DNA from: Mesorhizobium atlanticum
GTDB lineage: Bacteria > Pseudomonadota > Alphaproteobacteria > Rhizobiales > Rhizobiaceae
Direction of reading: 5' to 3'
Assembly: GCF_003289965.1 (NCBI RefSeq)
Contig: NZ_QMBQ01000004.1
Coordinates: 496,001 to 560,000 of the forward strand
Length of the DNA: 64,000 nt
Numbering within the stretch: position 1 is the first letter of the stretch; each line of letters starts with the position of its first letter. The notes beneath the pieces are model-generated. The model did no database searches, was not told the origin of the DNA, and saw only the letters and a program-made list of their open reading frames with translations. Shown here in pieces: positions 17,114 through 25,832 of the stretch. Both the position numbers and the translations under genes were made by a program.

Positions 17114-17689
17114 TCAGTCGTGCAAATCCCGTGAAATCGCCGGCCCGACGGTGAAGCCGGAAAATGTCACCTCAAAACCCTCGCGCTGGGGCGAGCAGCA
17201 CATCATGCCGACATCGACCGACTTCGAGATCGGGAAATAGGCCAGCCGCACCGGCTTCCAGTGGCCGTCCGAGACGTCCAGATACTGGATGCGGATCGCC
17301 TCGGCGTGACGCGTCAGGCGGATTCTGACGCCGTCCTTGCCGGCGGCGATGGCGACCAGCGACCAGTCGGAAGTGTCGTTGGTGACGACGACCGAGAAAT
17401 AGGCCAGGCCGTCGGTGTATTCGATGCCGGCCTTGATCCAGTGCATTTCGCTCAAGCGCAGCATCAGCCCCGCCTGATCATAAAGCACCTTGTAGTCGCC
17501 CTTGACGGTGACCTCGGCGCTGAAGTCACCTTCGACGGACCGGTAGAGGAAATGGCCGTTGTCGCGCCAGAAGCCGTAAAAAGTCTCGCGCCAGAAATCC
17601 GTATCCTTGCCGGTGCGGACGGTGAGCGTGCCGTCGCCGAACACGTGGTGCGGCGGCGGGTTGAGCCATGTCATGTCGGCCACGCTCAT
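17114..17689 (-). CDS. DUF1349 domain-containing protein (concanavalin-like fold)
   Basis: 191-residue protein of the DUF1349 family, a jelly-roll, concanavalin-like fold of unknown biochemical role that often accompanies carbohydrate-active genes. Typical segments are DFWRETFYGFWRDNGHFLY, KVLYDQAGLMLR, WIKAGIEYTDG and MMCCSPQREGFEVTFSGF. There is no signal peptide, so it is likely cytoplasmic. It lies 91 bases upstream of the fucosyltransferase gene on the same strand and could be co-transcribed, but a functional link is not shown. Confidence 0.85.
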   Translation of the reverse strand: MSVADMTWLNPPPHHVFGDGTLTVRTGKDTDFWRETFYGFWRDNGHFLYRSVEGDFSAEVTVKGDYKVLYDQAGLMLRLSEMHWIKAGIEYTDGLAYFSVVVTNDTSDWSLVAIAAGKDGVRIRLTRHAEAIRIQYLDVSDGHWKPVRLAYFPISKSVDVGMMCCSPQREGFEVTFSGFTVGPAISRDLHD

Positions 17690-17766
17690 CGATCTCCTCC
17701 CGAACTGGACTGGCGCGTTTCACCGTTTCACGGAAACGGCGAACCGCCCTATCCCCTTGTTTTTAC

Positions 17767-17834
17767 GCAATTCCGAACGGAAGGCTACGGCAAAGTCGCC
17801 GAGCCTAACCGCTCACACTTTTCCTGGAAATTGC
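17767..17834. repeat. Small palindromic intergenic repeat, copy 1 (GCAATTCC/GGAAATTGC hairpin)
   Basis: Hairpin element with outer arms GCAATTCCGAACGG and TTTTCCTGGAAATTGC, preceded by CCTTGTTTTTAC. A related copy lies at 54452-54495, where the leader CCTTGTTTTGAT and outer arms are nearly the same. Copy 1 carries an additional inner block with its own stem (AGGCT and CGGC paired with GCCGAGCCT). Both copies end within 3 bases of the stop codon of a minus-strand gene, so each may double as a transcription terminator. Confidence 0.7.
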
Positions 17835-17835
17835 T

Positions 17836-19275
17836 TTAGCCGGCGAATGTATAGGCGGTCTTCACCGTGGTGTAGAACTCCATGGCGTAGCGGCCCTGCT
17901 CGCGCGGACCGTAGCTCGAGCCCTTGCGGCCGCCGAACGGCACGTGGAAGTCGACGCCCGCCGTCGGCAGGTTGACCATCACCATGCCGGCTTCGGAATT
18001 GCGCTTGAAATGCGTCGCGTGCTTCAGGCTGGTCGTGCAGATGCCGGAGGTGAGGCCGAATGGCGTGTCATTGGCGACAGCCAGCGCCTCGTCATAGTCC
18101 TTGACACGGATGACATTGGCGACCGGGCCGAAGATCTCCTCACGCGAGATGCGCATGGCATTGGTGGAACCGACGAACAGCGCCGGCTTCAGATAGAAGC
18201 CGGGCGTGCCGCGCTCCAGCCGCTCGCCGCCGAAGGCGAGCGTTGCGCCTTCCCTGACACCGATGGCGATGTAGTCCTCATCCTGCTTCAGCTGGGTCTG
18301 GTCGACGACCGGACCGATCTGGGTCTTGGCGTCCAGCGCATCGCCGATGACGAGCTTGTCCAGCCGCTCCTTCACGGCGTCGACGAAACGGTCGTGAATG
18401 CCGTCGGTGACGATCAGGCGCGAGGACGCGGTGCAGCGCTGTCCAGTCGAGAAATAGGCGCCGTTGACGGCGCAGTCGACGGCCACCGCGAGGTCGGCAT
18501 CGTCGAGCACGACGAGCGGGTTCTTGCCGCCCATCTCGAGCTGGAACTTGCGCATATGCTCGACGCTTGCCGCGGCGACGCGCTTGCCCGTGCCGACCGA
18601 GCCGGTGAAGGAGATGGCGTTGACGTCGGGGCTGTCGAGCATCGCCTGGCCGACCACCGAGCCCTTGCCCATGACGAGGTTGAGCACGCCCTTGGGCAGG
18701 CCGGCGCGATGCAGGATGTCGACGATGGTCCAGGCGCTTTCAGGCACCAGCTCGGCTGGCTTGAAGACGATCGTGTTGCCGTAGGCCAACGCGGGCGCGA
18801 TCTTCCAGGCGGGAATGGCGATGGGGAAATTCCATGGCGTGATGATGCCGACGACACCGACGCCCTCGCGGGTCATCTCGACGCCGACGCCCGGCCGCAC
18901 GCTCGGCACCATCTCGCCCGACAGGCGCAGCGTCTCGCCGGCGAAGAAGTCGAAGATCTGCGCGGCGCGGATCGTCTCGCCGACGCCCTCGGCCAGCGTC
19001 TTGCCTTCCTCGCGCGCCAGCGACCGGCCGATCTCGTCCTTGCGCGCCATGATCTCGTCGGAAGTCTTCTTCAGCACGGCGTGGCGGGCCAGCGGGCCGG
19101 AGCGTGACCATGCCGGAAAGGCGGCCTTGGCGGCGGCGATGGCCTGTTTTGCCTCCTCGGGCCCGGCCGAAGCGTATTCGCCGACGACGTCGTTGGTGTT
19201 CGAAGGGTTGATGTTGCGCGAGCCGGCCTCGCCAAGCCACTCGCCGTCGATCAGGTTCTTGCGGAGCAGGGTCAT
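17836..19275 (-). CDS. NAD(P)-dependent aldehyde dehydrogenase, alpha-ketoglutaric-semialdehyde dehydrogenase-like
   Basis: 479-residue aldehyde dehydrogenase. It shows the cofactor/oxyanion segment TPWNFPIAIPAWK, the glycine motif SFTGSVGTGKRV, the general base Glu in QLEMGGKNP and the nucleophile Cys in GQRCTASSR. The EEIFGPVANVI segment is also conserved. Overall it resembles enzymes that oxidise 2-oxoglutarate semialdehyde, the end step of oxidative pentose and hydroxyproline or glucarate pathways. The start at 19275 (MTLLRKNLIDGEW) matches the usual N-terminus. It stands alone, so the pathway is inferred only; succinate-semialdehyde-type activity remains possible. Confidence 0.87.
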   Translation of the reverse strand: MTLLRKNLIDGEWLGEAGSRNINPSNTNDVVGEYASAGPEEAKQAIAAAKAAFPAWSRSGPLARHAVLKKTSDEIMARKDEIGRSLAREEGKTLAEGVGETIRAAQIFDFFAGETLRLSGEMVPSVRPGVGVEMTREGVGVVGIITPWNFPIAIPAWKIAPALAYGNTIVFKPAELVPESAWTIVDILHRAGLPKGVLNLVMGKGSVVGQAMLDSPDVNAISFTGSVGTGKRVAAASVEHMRKFQLEMGGKNPLVVLDDADLAVAVDCAVNGAYFSTGQRCTASSRLIVTDGIHDRFVDAVKERLDKLVIGDALDAKTQIGPVVDQTQLKQDEDYIAIGVREGATLAFGGERLERGTPGFYLKPALFVGSTNAMRISREEIFGPVANVIRVKDYDEALAVANDTPFGLTSGICTTSLKHATHFKRNSEAGMVMVNLPTAGVDFHVPFGGRKGSSYGPREQGRYAMEFYTTVKTAYTFAG

Positions 19276-19393
19276 CTTGTTTTTCCTTGGGTTTGGTCGC
19301 GGCAGCCTTCGGCCGGTCAATTGTCGGACAAATGATATAGTCATTGCCCGAGAGGAGGTCCACCCGCGATCTTAAACCTAGAGCCGGTTCGCG

Positions 19394-19879
19394 TCAGGTC
19401 GAGAACGACCAGAACAGGCAGGCGAGCGTGACCGCGCCAAAGATGACGAAGAACAGGCTTCTGAGCAGGATGTTGCGGCGAAGCTCGTTCATGGTGAGAT
19501 GCGCCGCCACGATCACTGCCACGAACAGGAAGCGCCAGTTGAAGAGCGCCCAAAGCACCTCATGCTGGCCGAAGGCCCATCTGGCGATCAGCGAGCCGAC
19601 GATGGTCGCGAACAGCATGATCGTCGCCCAAAAGATCGCGTCGGCGGCATGGGTCAGCACGATGCCGGCGGCGCGGATCGGCAGGATCATCATCAGCATG
19701 GCGCCGAAGAAATAGACGGCGGCAATCGCCAGGAAGGAGCCGGCGTCGGCAATGCCGTCGAGACGCTTCACGCCGAACGCGCCATAGGGATAACCGTGCC
19801 TCGCCACGGCCAATGACAGCGCCATCAGCAAGGCGCTCAAAACCGTGACCAGTGCGAATGTGCCGAGGGCCTTGCTCAT
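19394..19879 (-). CDS. Small integral membrane protein, unknown function
   Basis: 161 residues with about five hydrophobic segments, at roughly residues 5-25, 48-70, 76-100, 108-128 and 135-155. Short loops include KRLDGIADAG and NELRRN. I do not recognise a family motif, charged pore residue or Cys pair. It is monocistronic: it lies 118 bases from the aldehyde dehydrogenase gene and 52 from the permease gene on the same strand. Translation from ATG at 19879 gives a well-formed first membrane helix, which supports it being a real gene. Confidence 0.65.
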   Translation of the reverse strand: MSKALGTFALVTVLSALLMALSLAVARHGYPYGAFGVKRLDGIADAGSFLAIAAVYFFGAMLMMILPIRAAGIVLTHAADAIFWATIMLFATIVGSLIARWAFGQHEVLWALFNWRFLFVAVIVAAHLTMNELRRNILLRSLFFVIFGAVTLACLFWSFST

Positions 19880-19931
19880 GCCGTTCCCTGTTGAGACGAA
19901 TCAACGGGAGTCTAGCAATCAAAGCCGCAAT

Positions 19932-20819
19932 TCACCTCTCGATATTCTCGAAGGCGCCGACACCTTGAGCGATGAGGTTGGTCGCCATGACCAGCGAGAC
20001 GATTGCGCCTGAGTTGAAGACGACAACCCACCATTTGCCACCGGTCAGGAAGCCGTAGCCTTCGGCGACCGCCAGGCCCCAGTCGGCCGAAGGCGGCTGA
20101 ATGCCGAGGCCGAGGAAGCTCAGCGTGGCGATCGAGAAGAAGGCGTAGCCGAGCCTTGTGACGAGCTCGATGAGGATCGTCTCCCTGATGTTGGGCAGGA
20201 TCTCCAACACCATGATGGCGAAGGCATTCTCGCCGCCGAGACGCGCGGCGCTGACATATTCGCGTTCTTTCTGCTCGCGCACCGCGGCGCGGACGGTCCT
20301 GGCCACCAGCGGCGCATAAGCGATGGCGATCACCAGGATGACGGTGAGGTTCGAGGGCCCGAGCGCGACCAGCGTCATGGTGACGAGCACGATGAAGGGG
20401 AAGGCCATCAGCGTGTCTAGCAGCCGCGCGCCGATTGCGTCGACCAGCCCGTCGAAATAGCCGAGCACCAGTCCGATCACGGTGCCGGCGGCGACGCCGC
20501 CAAGCGTGGCGAGCGGCGCCACCAACAGGATATCGCGTGATCCGACGATGATGCGGGACAGCACGTCACGGCCGAGATGATCGGTGCCGAACCAGTGCGC
20601 GGCGTCCGGCGGCGTCAGCGTGGCGAGGAAGTCCTCGGCATAGGGATCGTAGGGAACCAGCCGGTCGCCGAACAAAGCGCAGGCGATCCAGAAGGCGAGG
20701 ATGAGCGATCCGATGATAGCGGAGAGAGGAAGGCCGCGGACGGCGCGACCCAGCCTGGCGGCGACCCGCAGGACAATCGGCGCGTGCGACGGTGCCGGGA
20801 ATTCCAGGAGATCCATCAT
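19932..20819 (-). CDS. ABC transporter permease, DppC/OppC type
   Basis: Second inner-membrane subunit of a peptide/opine/nickel-type importer, 295 residues. It has an N-terminal membrane helix after a cytoplasmic tail, the OppC-type periplasmic segment DAAHWFGTDHLGRDVLSRII and the ATPase-coupling loop around VREQKEREYVSAARLGGENAF. Six membrane segments can be drawn. It overlaps the DppB-type gene by 4 bases (ATGA), so the two permeases are translationally coupled. Substrate is unknown; see the neighbouring monooxygenase. Confidence 0.9.
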   Translation of the reverse strand: MMDLLEFPAPSHAPIVLRVAARLGRAVRGLPLSAIIGSLILAFWIACALFGDRLVPYDPYAEDFLATLTPPDAAHWFGTDHLGRDVLSRIIVGSRDILLVAPLATLGGVAAGTVIGLVLGYFDGLVDAIGARLLDTLMAFPFIVLVTMTLVALGPSNLTVILVIAIAYAPLVARTVRAAVREQKEREYVSAARLGGENAFAIMVLEILPNIRETILIELVTRLGYAFFSIATLSFLGLGIQPPSADWGLAVAEGYGFLTGGKWWVVVFNSGAIVSLVMATNLIAQGVGAFENIER

Positions 20820-21775
20820 AGCGACGCCCGTCGCCGTTGCCGCGGGTCGAGCAGCGCCTGGACGAAATCGCCGAGCGCAGCCGACAGCACGAAGATCGTC
20901 GCCATGACCAAGACGCCTGCCTCGAGCATCGGGAAATCGCGCGACTTGGCGGCATTGAGCACAAGATTACCGAGACCCTGGATGCCGAACAGCGCCTCGA
21001 TCACCACCAGCCCGCCGAGCATATAGCCGCTCTGCGTCGCCAGCACCGCGATGGTGGGCGTCAGCGCGTTGGGCAGCACGTGGCGGACAATGACCTGCCG
21101 GCGATCGAGCCCTTTCAGGATGGCGGTGCGTGTATAGTCGGCGGCCAGCGCCTCGATGACACCGGTCCGCGTCATGCGCGCCAGATAGCCGGCGAGATTG
21201 AGCACGAGCGGCAGCGCCGGGAGGATGAGGTAGTAGCCGCTCGTCCAGAAGCCGGCGCCGTCGGGCGCAGCACCCGTGATCGGCAGCCAGTTCAGCCACA
21301 GGCCGAAGACCAGGAGCAGCAGCAGTCCGGAGACGAAATCCGGCACGATGCCGAAGGAGACGCCGGCGAGCACGATCAGCCGGTCGGGGAGCCGGCCCTG
21401 GTTGAGGCCGGCGGCAATGCCTGCGCCGATGCCCAGCGGCACGAGAAACAAAAGGATGATCCCGGCAAGTGCGGCCGAGCGGCCGAGGCTTGCCAGCACG
21501 AAAGGCGCGACCGGCGCGCGCATGGACAGCGACGTGCCGAAATCGCCGGTAAGCGCCGCGCTGAACCAGCGCCAGTATTGGACCAGCAATGGCTGGTCGG
21601 CGCCGAGCTGTCTGTTCAGCGCGGCGACGGCTTGCGCGTCGGCGAAGGGACCCAGCATGACGCGCGCTACATCGCCGGGCAGGACCTGCCCGGCGAGGAA
21701 GACCAGCGCGCTGACCAGCCACAAAGTGAGGAGCAGCGAGGCCACGCGCGCCGACAAGGTGCGGCCGGTCAGCAT
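20816..21775 (-). CDS. ABC transporter permease, DppB/OppB type
   Basis: First inner-membrane subunit of the peptide-type importer, 319 residues from the ATG at 21775. The N-terminal helix RVASLLLTLWLVSALVFLAG is followed by the family segment LPGDVARVMLGPFADAQAV and the coupling region EALAADYTRTAILKGLDRRQV. The open frame extends upstream through the binding-protein gene as antisense, so the internal ATG preceding the first helix was taken. It sits 31 bases after the binding-protein gene and overlaps the DppC-type gene by 4 bases. Confidence 0.88.
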   Translation of the reverse strand: MLTGRTLSARVASLLLTLWLVSALVFLAGQVLPGDVARVMLGPFADAQAVAALNRQLGADQPLLVQYWRWFSAALTGDFGTSLSMRAPVAPFVLASLGRSAALAGIILLFLVPLGIGAGIAAGLNQGRLPDRLIVLAGVSFGIVPDFVSGLLLLLVFGLWLNWLPITGAAPDGAGFWTSGYYLILPALPLVLNLAGYLARMTRTGVIEALAADYTRTAILKGLDRRQVIVRHVLPNALTPTIAVLATQSGYMLGGLVVIEALFGIQGLGNLVLNAAKSRDFPMLEAGVLVMATIFVLSAALGDFVQALLDPRQRRRASL

Positions 21776-21806
21776 CCAGTGCCCCGGCCGGTTTGGCGTT
21801 TCCGCA

Positions 21807-23447
21807 TCATGCCTGGACGAAGGAAACGCGGTCGAGCAGCAGATGCGAGATCGCGGTGAAGCGCACGCCCTCGACCTTGGAGCTCGCGATGCGGCTGTAT
21901 TGCGAGAAGTAGCTGATGATCTCCGGCGTTTCGTCGAGCAGCAGGGCCTGGATCTTGCCGGCCGCGATGCGCTGTGCCTGCAGGTCGCGGGCCTTGCCGT
22001 AGTCGACCAGCAACGCGTCATAGTCCGCATTCTTGAAATGCGCGGCGTTCCACGCGCCATCGCTCTTCAGCGTCGCATTGAGGAAGATGTCGGGCGTGCC
22101 GCGATGGCCGAAATCGGTGATGCCGAGATTGGAATCGAGCCACGGCGAGCTGCCGAAGGCCGCCGATCCGTAATAGGCATCCTGCGGCAGCACATTGAGC
22201 TTGATGTCGATGCCGGCCTTCTTGGCGAAGTTCTGGATGATCACCGCGTAGTCGGGAATGTCGTAGGCGCGCTCGGTGGTCAGCGTCACCTGGAAGCCGT
22301 TCGGCACGCCGGCTTCGGCCAGCAGCCGCTTGGCCTCGGCAAGGTCCTGCTTGCGCTGCGGCACCGAAGGATCGGCCGAGGGGAAGATCGGCGCGAAGGG
22401 CGTGTCGTTGCCAACGATGGCGCGACCCTTGAGCAGGCCCTTGACGATGGCTTCGCGGTCGAGGGTGAGCGCCAGGGCGCGGCGGATGCGCTTGTCGGTG
22501 AACGGCGCCTGGTCGGTCCTGAGATGCACGACGTCATGCGAGCTCGCCTGCACGCTCAGCAGCTTGAAGTTGGCATTGCCTTCGATCGCCAGTTCCAGGC
22601 GCGTGGTGCTCGGGATGACGTCAAGCTGGCCGGCCTGCAGCGCCACGACCTGCGCCTGCTCGTCATCGAAGAATTTTATCTCGATCCGATCGGGCAGCGC
22701 CTTGTCGCCCCAATAATCGGGATTGCGCACGAAGCTTGCGCCCTGCTTGGGACGGAAGGATTCGAGCTTGAACGGACCGGTGCCGTTGAAGTTCTTCTCG
22801 AAGTCGCCGGCATAGTCGGCCGGCAGGATCACGGCGTTATAGACGTCCGAGGAGACATAGAAGGGGAAATTCGAGTTCGACTGGTCGAGATCGAAGGCGA
22901 CCGTCTCGTCGTCGACGATCTTGGCGCCGCCCTTGGAGAGGATGCCCTTGTAAGCCGAGAGCGCCGAGGAGCCGCTGTTCGGGTCGACCAGACGCTCGAA
23001 GCTTGCCACGACGTCCTTGGCGGTGACGGTGCGGCCGTCATGGAATTTCACGCCAGGCCGCAGCTTGAAGGTCCAGCGCTTGGCCGTCTCGTCGGCTTCC
23101 CAGGACAGCGCGAGCTTCGGCTGCAGCCCGTCCTTGGGATCGTCGAGGATCAGATATTCGCCGACTTGGCTGAGCACGCCGATGCTGGCCGGATCGGTAA
23201 CCGTGACCGGATCGATCGCCTTGGTCGGCTGGCCGAGCCCGACGCGAACCGTGCCGCCGGCGGCAGCCGCGCGGGCCCGGGAGAAACCGAGGCCTTGCGA
23301 AGCGGCGAAGCCGGTCAGGCCGATCAGCGCGGCGTATTTCAACAGGTCGCGGCGCTTGAGGTAACCCTTGGCGTATTCATCGACGGCGACGTTCCAGATG
23401 TCGCCGGAGAGATTGCGAAGAGCGTCGATTTCGTTGCGTTTGGTCAT
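21807..23447 (-). CDS. Peptide-type ABC transporter substrate-binding protein (SBP_bac_5), Tat signal
   Basis: 546-residue periplasmic receptor of family 5. The N-terminus has an unusually long polar lead of about 30 residues and then a twin-arginine motif, LKRRDLLKYAALIG, before the hydrophobic core and an ARAAAAGG cleavage region; export is likely through Tat. The mature part has the family segments LALSWEADETAKRWTFKLRPGVKFHDG and FNGTGPFKLESFRP. Bound solute is unknown: family 5 proteins bind peptides, opines, nickel, sugars and xenobiotics. Co-transcribed with a flavin monooxygenase, which hints at a small organic substrate that is oxidised after uptake. Confidence 0.9.
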   Translation of the reverse strand: MTKRNEIDALRNLSGDIWNVAVDEYAKGYLKRRDLLKYAALIGLTGFAASQGLGFSRARAAAAGGTVRVGLGQPTKAIDPVTVTDPASIGVLSQVGEYLILDDPKDGLQPKLALSWEADETAKRWTFKLRPGVKFHDGRTVTAKDVVASFERLVDPNSGSSALSAYKGILSKGGAKIVDDETVAFDLDQSNSNFPFYVSSDVYNAVILPADYAGDFEKNFNGTGPFKLESFRPKQGASFVRNPDYWGDKALPDRIEIKFFDDEQAQVVALQAGQLDVIPSTTRLELAIEGNANFKLLSVQASSHDVVHLRTDQAPFTDKRIRRALALTLDREAIVKGLLKGRAIVGNDTPFAPIFPSADPSVPQRKQDLAEAKRLLAEAGVPNGFQVTLTTERAYDIPDYAVIIQNFAKKAGIDIKLNVLPQDAYYGSAAFGSSPWLDSNLGITDFGHRGTPDIFLNATLKSDGAWNAAHFKNADYDALLVDYGKARDLQAQRIAAGKIQALLLDETPEIISYFSQYSRIASSKVEGVRFTAISHLLLDRVSFVQA

Positions 23448-23498
23448 TTTTGCCTCTGTGAAAATTGGGGTTTGAAATGAAGTGGCGAGGGGGCCGGA

Positions 23499-24272
23499 TC
23501 AGACCGGCTGGCCGTCGAGATGGATGCGGTCGACCGCTTGCGGATAGAAGGCGATCAGCCCCTTGATCTTCGGCATCTCGGCGATCGGATCGCGATAGCT
23601 CCAGGCGATGTCCTCGCGCAGCGAACCGCCCTTGAGCACGCCCGACCAGTAGGACGCGATGCCCTTGTAGGGACATCGGGTCCTCGTCAACGAGGCCCTT
23701 AGCCGGTCGAGCCGGACATCTTCCGGCGGCAGGTAGAAGCGTGTCGGCAGATGCGTTTCGAACAGGAGCACGGGACGGCGGCTGTCGGCGATCAGCTCAC
23801 CGTCGAACCAGACCTCGACATGGATGGAGCTCTGCAGCACGTCGATGCGCGCATAGGGATCGCGGGCATGGACGAAGACCTCTTCATCCTCCTCGAACCA
23901 CTGGTCGACCAAGTTCCAGGTGAAGGCGACGCGGCCGGCGAGCGGCGCAAGGTTCTCGTCTGGCGGCGCCGTGAACGACCAGGCGGCATCGGGGGCGCGC
24001 CGGTCGCCGGCTTCGATATCCCAGTATTTGGTCTCGCCGCCCACGGCATGCTGCTGACCCTGCTTCGACGGTTTCAGCACCGACTGGTCGACAGCCGCCA
24101 GCGGGAAGAAATAGATCGGCAAAAAATGGTTGGAGCGCAGCACCAGCACGTTGCGGCTGTCGGCGATGACGCGGCCGCCGAACTTGACGCGGATGCGCTT
24201 GGGGCTGTGCAGGACATTGATCAGCTGTGGGGCGGTCGCTTCGCGCGGCTGCAGTTTGGGTTGGGCGGTCAT
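23499..24272 (-). CDS. Duplicated DUF427 domain protein
   Basis: 257 residues containing two copies of the DUF427 fold. Copy 1 covers about residues 22-130 (RIRVKFGGRVIADSRNVLVL, WNLVDQWFEEDEEVFVHARD). Copy 2 covers about 145-255 (HVEVWFDGELIADSRRPVLL, YWSGVLKGGSLREDIAWSY). The repeated pattern G-x-V/L-I-A-D-S-R is visible in both halves, indicating internal duplication. Biochemical role is unknown. It lies 11 bases behind the monooxygenase gene and 51 ahead of the binding-protein gene, so it belongs to the uptake and oxidation operon. Confidence 0.85.
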   Translation of the reverse strand: MTAQPKLQPREATAPQLINVLHSPKRIRVKFGGRVIADSRNVLVLRSNHFLPIYFFPLAAVDQSVLKPSKQGQQHAVGGETKYWDIEAGDRRAPDAAWSFTAPPDENLAPLAGRVAFTWNLVDQWFEEDEEVFVHARDPYARIDVLQSSIHVEVWFDGELIADSRRPVLLFETHLPTRFYLPPEDVRLDRLRASLTRTRCPYKGIASYWSGVLKGGSLREDIAWSYRDPIAEMPKIKGLIAFYPQAVDRIHLDGQPV

Positions 24273-24283
24273 GACGGCTCTCC

Positions 24284-25642
24284 TCAGGACACGGCGCGCT
24301 GGTTGGCGCGCTGCTCGGCGAAGCGGTTGGCTGGGCGGGCGAGGCCGAAGCGGTCACGCAGCGTTCCGGGCGCGTATTCGGTCGGAAAGACGCCACGACG
24401 CTGCAGCTCGGGCACGACCTGCTCGGCGAAATTGATCCAGTCTTCCGGCAGCAGCGGGAACATCAGGTTGAAGCCGTCGGCGGCGCCCGCCTCGAACCAA
24501 TCCTGCAGCTGGTCGGCGATCTGCTTCGGCGTCCCTGCAACGGTCGGCACCGAGCCGCTGTTCGCCAGCTTGCGGGCGATCTCGCGCAGGGTCAGGTTCT
24601 GGGTCGCCCACTGCCTGACGCGGTTGAGCGAGGTGCGCCCGCCATTGAAGGTGCTTTCATCCGGAAGCTGCGGCAGCGGACCGTCCGGCGGATAGGCCGA
24701 GAGATCGATGCCGCTCCAGCTCGACAGGAGGTCGATGCCGACGCGATCCGGCAGCAGTGTCTGCAGATAATCCTGCCTGTCGCGCGCCTCGGCCTCGGAC
24801 GCGGCAACGATCGGCAGGATGCCGGGAAGGATCTTGAAGCTTTCCGGGCGCCTGCCGTGACGGGCGAGGCGCTCGTTGATGTCCTCGCGGTACCGAATGC
24901 CGTCTTCCCTGGTGCTGTAGATGGCGAAATGGGCATCGGCGTGGGCGGTGGCGAAGTTCTTGCCGTCTTCCGAGGAACCGGCCTGGACGATCAGCGGATG
25001 GCCCTGCGGCGGTCGCGACACGTTAAGCGGACCGCGCACCTTGAAATGCGCGCCGCGATGGTCGAGCACATGGACCTTGTCCGGATCGGCGAAATAGCCG
25101 GTTTCCTTGTCGAACAGCAGGGCTTCGTCTTCCCAGCTGTCCCACAACCCCTTGACGATATCGAGGAATTCGGCGGCGCGCTGGTAACGGAAGGCATGCT
25201 CGATGTTGCCGTCGCGGCCGAAGTTGCGCGCTTCCTCGTCCATGGCCGAGGTGACGACATTCCATGACGCCCTGCCCTGGCTGATATGGTCGAGCGAGGC
25301 GAACAGGCGCGCCACGTTGTAGGGCTCGCTGTAGGAGCTCGAAGCGGTGGTGATGAGGCCGATATGCTTCGTCACGCCGGCCAGTGCCGAAAGCAGCGTC
25401 AGCGGCTCGAGGCGGGCATTGGCATAATGCGCGACGCCGCTCTTCACCGAGTCCCAGATCGACACGTGGTCGGCGACGAAGATGGTGTCGATCCTGGCGC
25501 GTTCGGCCGCCTGGACCAGCTCGCGGTAATAGTCGAAGCCGAGCACTTCCCGGCCGGGCGCGCGCGGATGGCGCCACGACATGCGATGGTCGCCCTGCGG
25601 GTTGAAGAAGAACGCGCTGAGGATCAACTGATTTCGCGCCAT
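24284..25642 (-). CDS. LLM-class FMN-dependent monooxygenase (NtaA/SnaA/DszA/SoxA family)
   Basis: 452-residue bacterial luciferase-like enzyme that would use reduced FMN and oxygen on an organic substrate. Typical segments are RNQLILSAFFFNPQGDH, TIFVADHVSIWDS, SSSYSEPYNVARLFASLDH, GRASWNVVTSA and LIVQAGSSEDGKNFA. Relatives attack nitrilotriacetate, dibenzothiophene sulfone, pristinamycin precursors or alkylsulfur compounds; the substrate here cannot be read. First gene of an operon with a duplicated DUF427 protein and a peptide-type importer. No flavin reductase is encoded nearby, so the cell would have to supply reduced FMN from elsewhere. Start at 25642 taken at the MARNQLIL N-terminus. 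Confidence 0.9.
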   Translation of the reverse strand: MARNQLILSAFFFNPQGDHRMSWRHPRAPGREVLGFDYYRELVQAAERARIDTIFVADHVSIWDSVKSGVAHYANARLEPLTLLSALAGVTKHIGLITTASSSYSEPYNVARLFASLDHISQGRASWNVVTSAMDEEARNFGRDGNIEHAFRYQRAAEFLDIVKGLWDSWEDEALLFDKETGYFADPDKVHVLDHRGAHFKVRGPLNVSRPPQGHPLIVQAGSSEDGKNFATAHADAHFAIYSTREDGIRYREDINERLARHGRRPESFKILPGILPIVAASEAEARDRQDYLQTLLPDRVGIDLLSSWSGIDLSAYPPDGPLPQLPDESTFNGGRTSLNRVRQWATQNLTLREIARKLANSGSVPTVAGTPKQIADQLQDWFEAGAADGFNLMFPLLPEDWINFAEQVVPELQRRGVFPTEYAPGTLRDRFGLARPANRFAEQRANQRAVS

Positions 25643-25832
25643 GCCGGCCTCCTGCAAATCGCTGGGAGAGAGACGGGGCGCCGCGTTGTCCGGCGGCCCG
25701 CGATCTCCAATTTGCAAAAGGCTAGATTGCGCCCAGCTATAATTCGAGTAATTTTATAGAGATAATATACTATTCAAGCGGAAGCGATTGCCCTCGATTA
25801 GGGCACCGGCAGAAAGCGATTTCGAGGTCTTG
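25643..25832. promoter_or_regulatory. Divergent promoter region of monooxygenase operon and importer ATPase gene
   Basis: The 190-base gap between two divergent starts. It contains a strikingly AT-rich block at about 25737-25776 (AGTAATTTTATAGAGATAAT and on to TACTATTC) inside otherwise GC-rich sequence, which probably carries the promoters for both directions. No clear regulator gene adjoins it, and I could not define an operator. Confidence 0.5.
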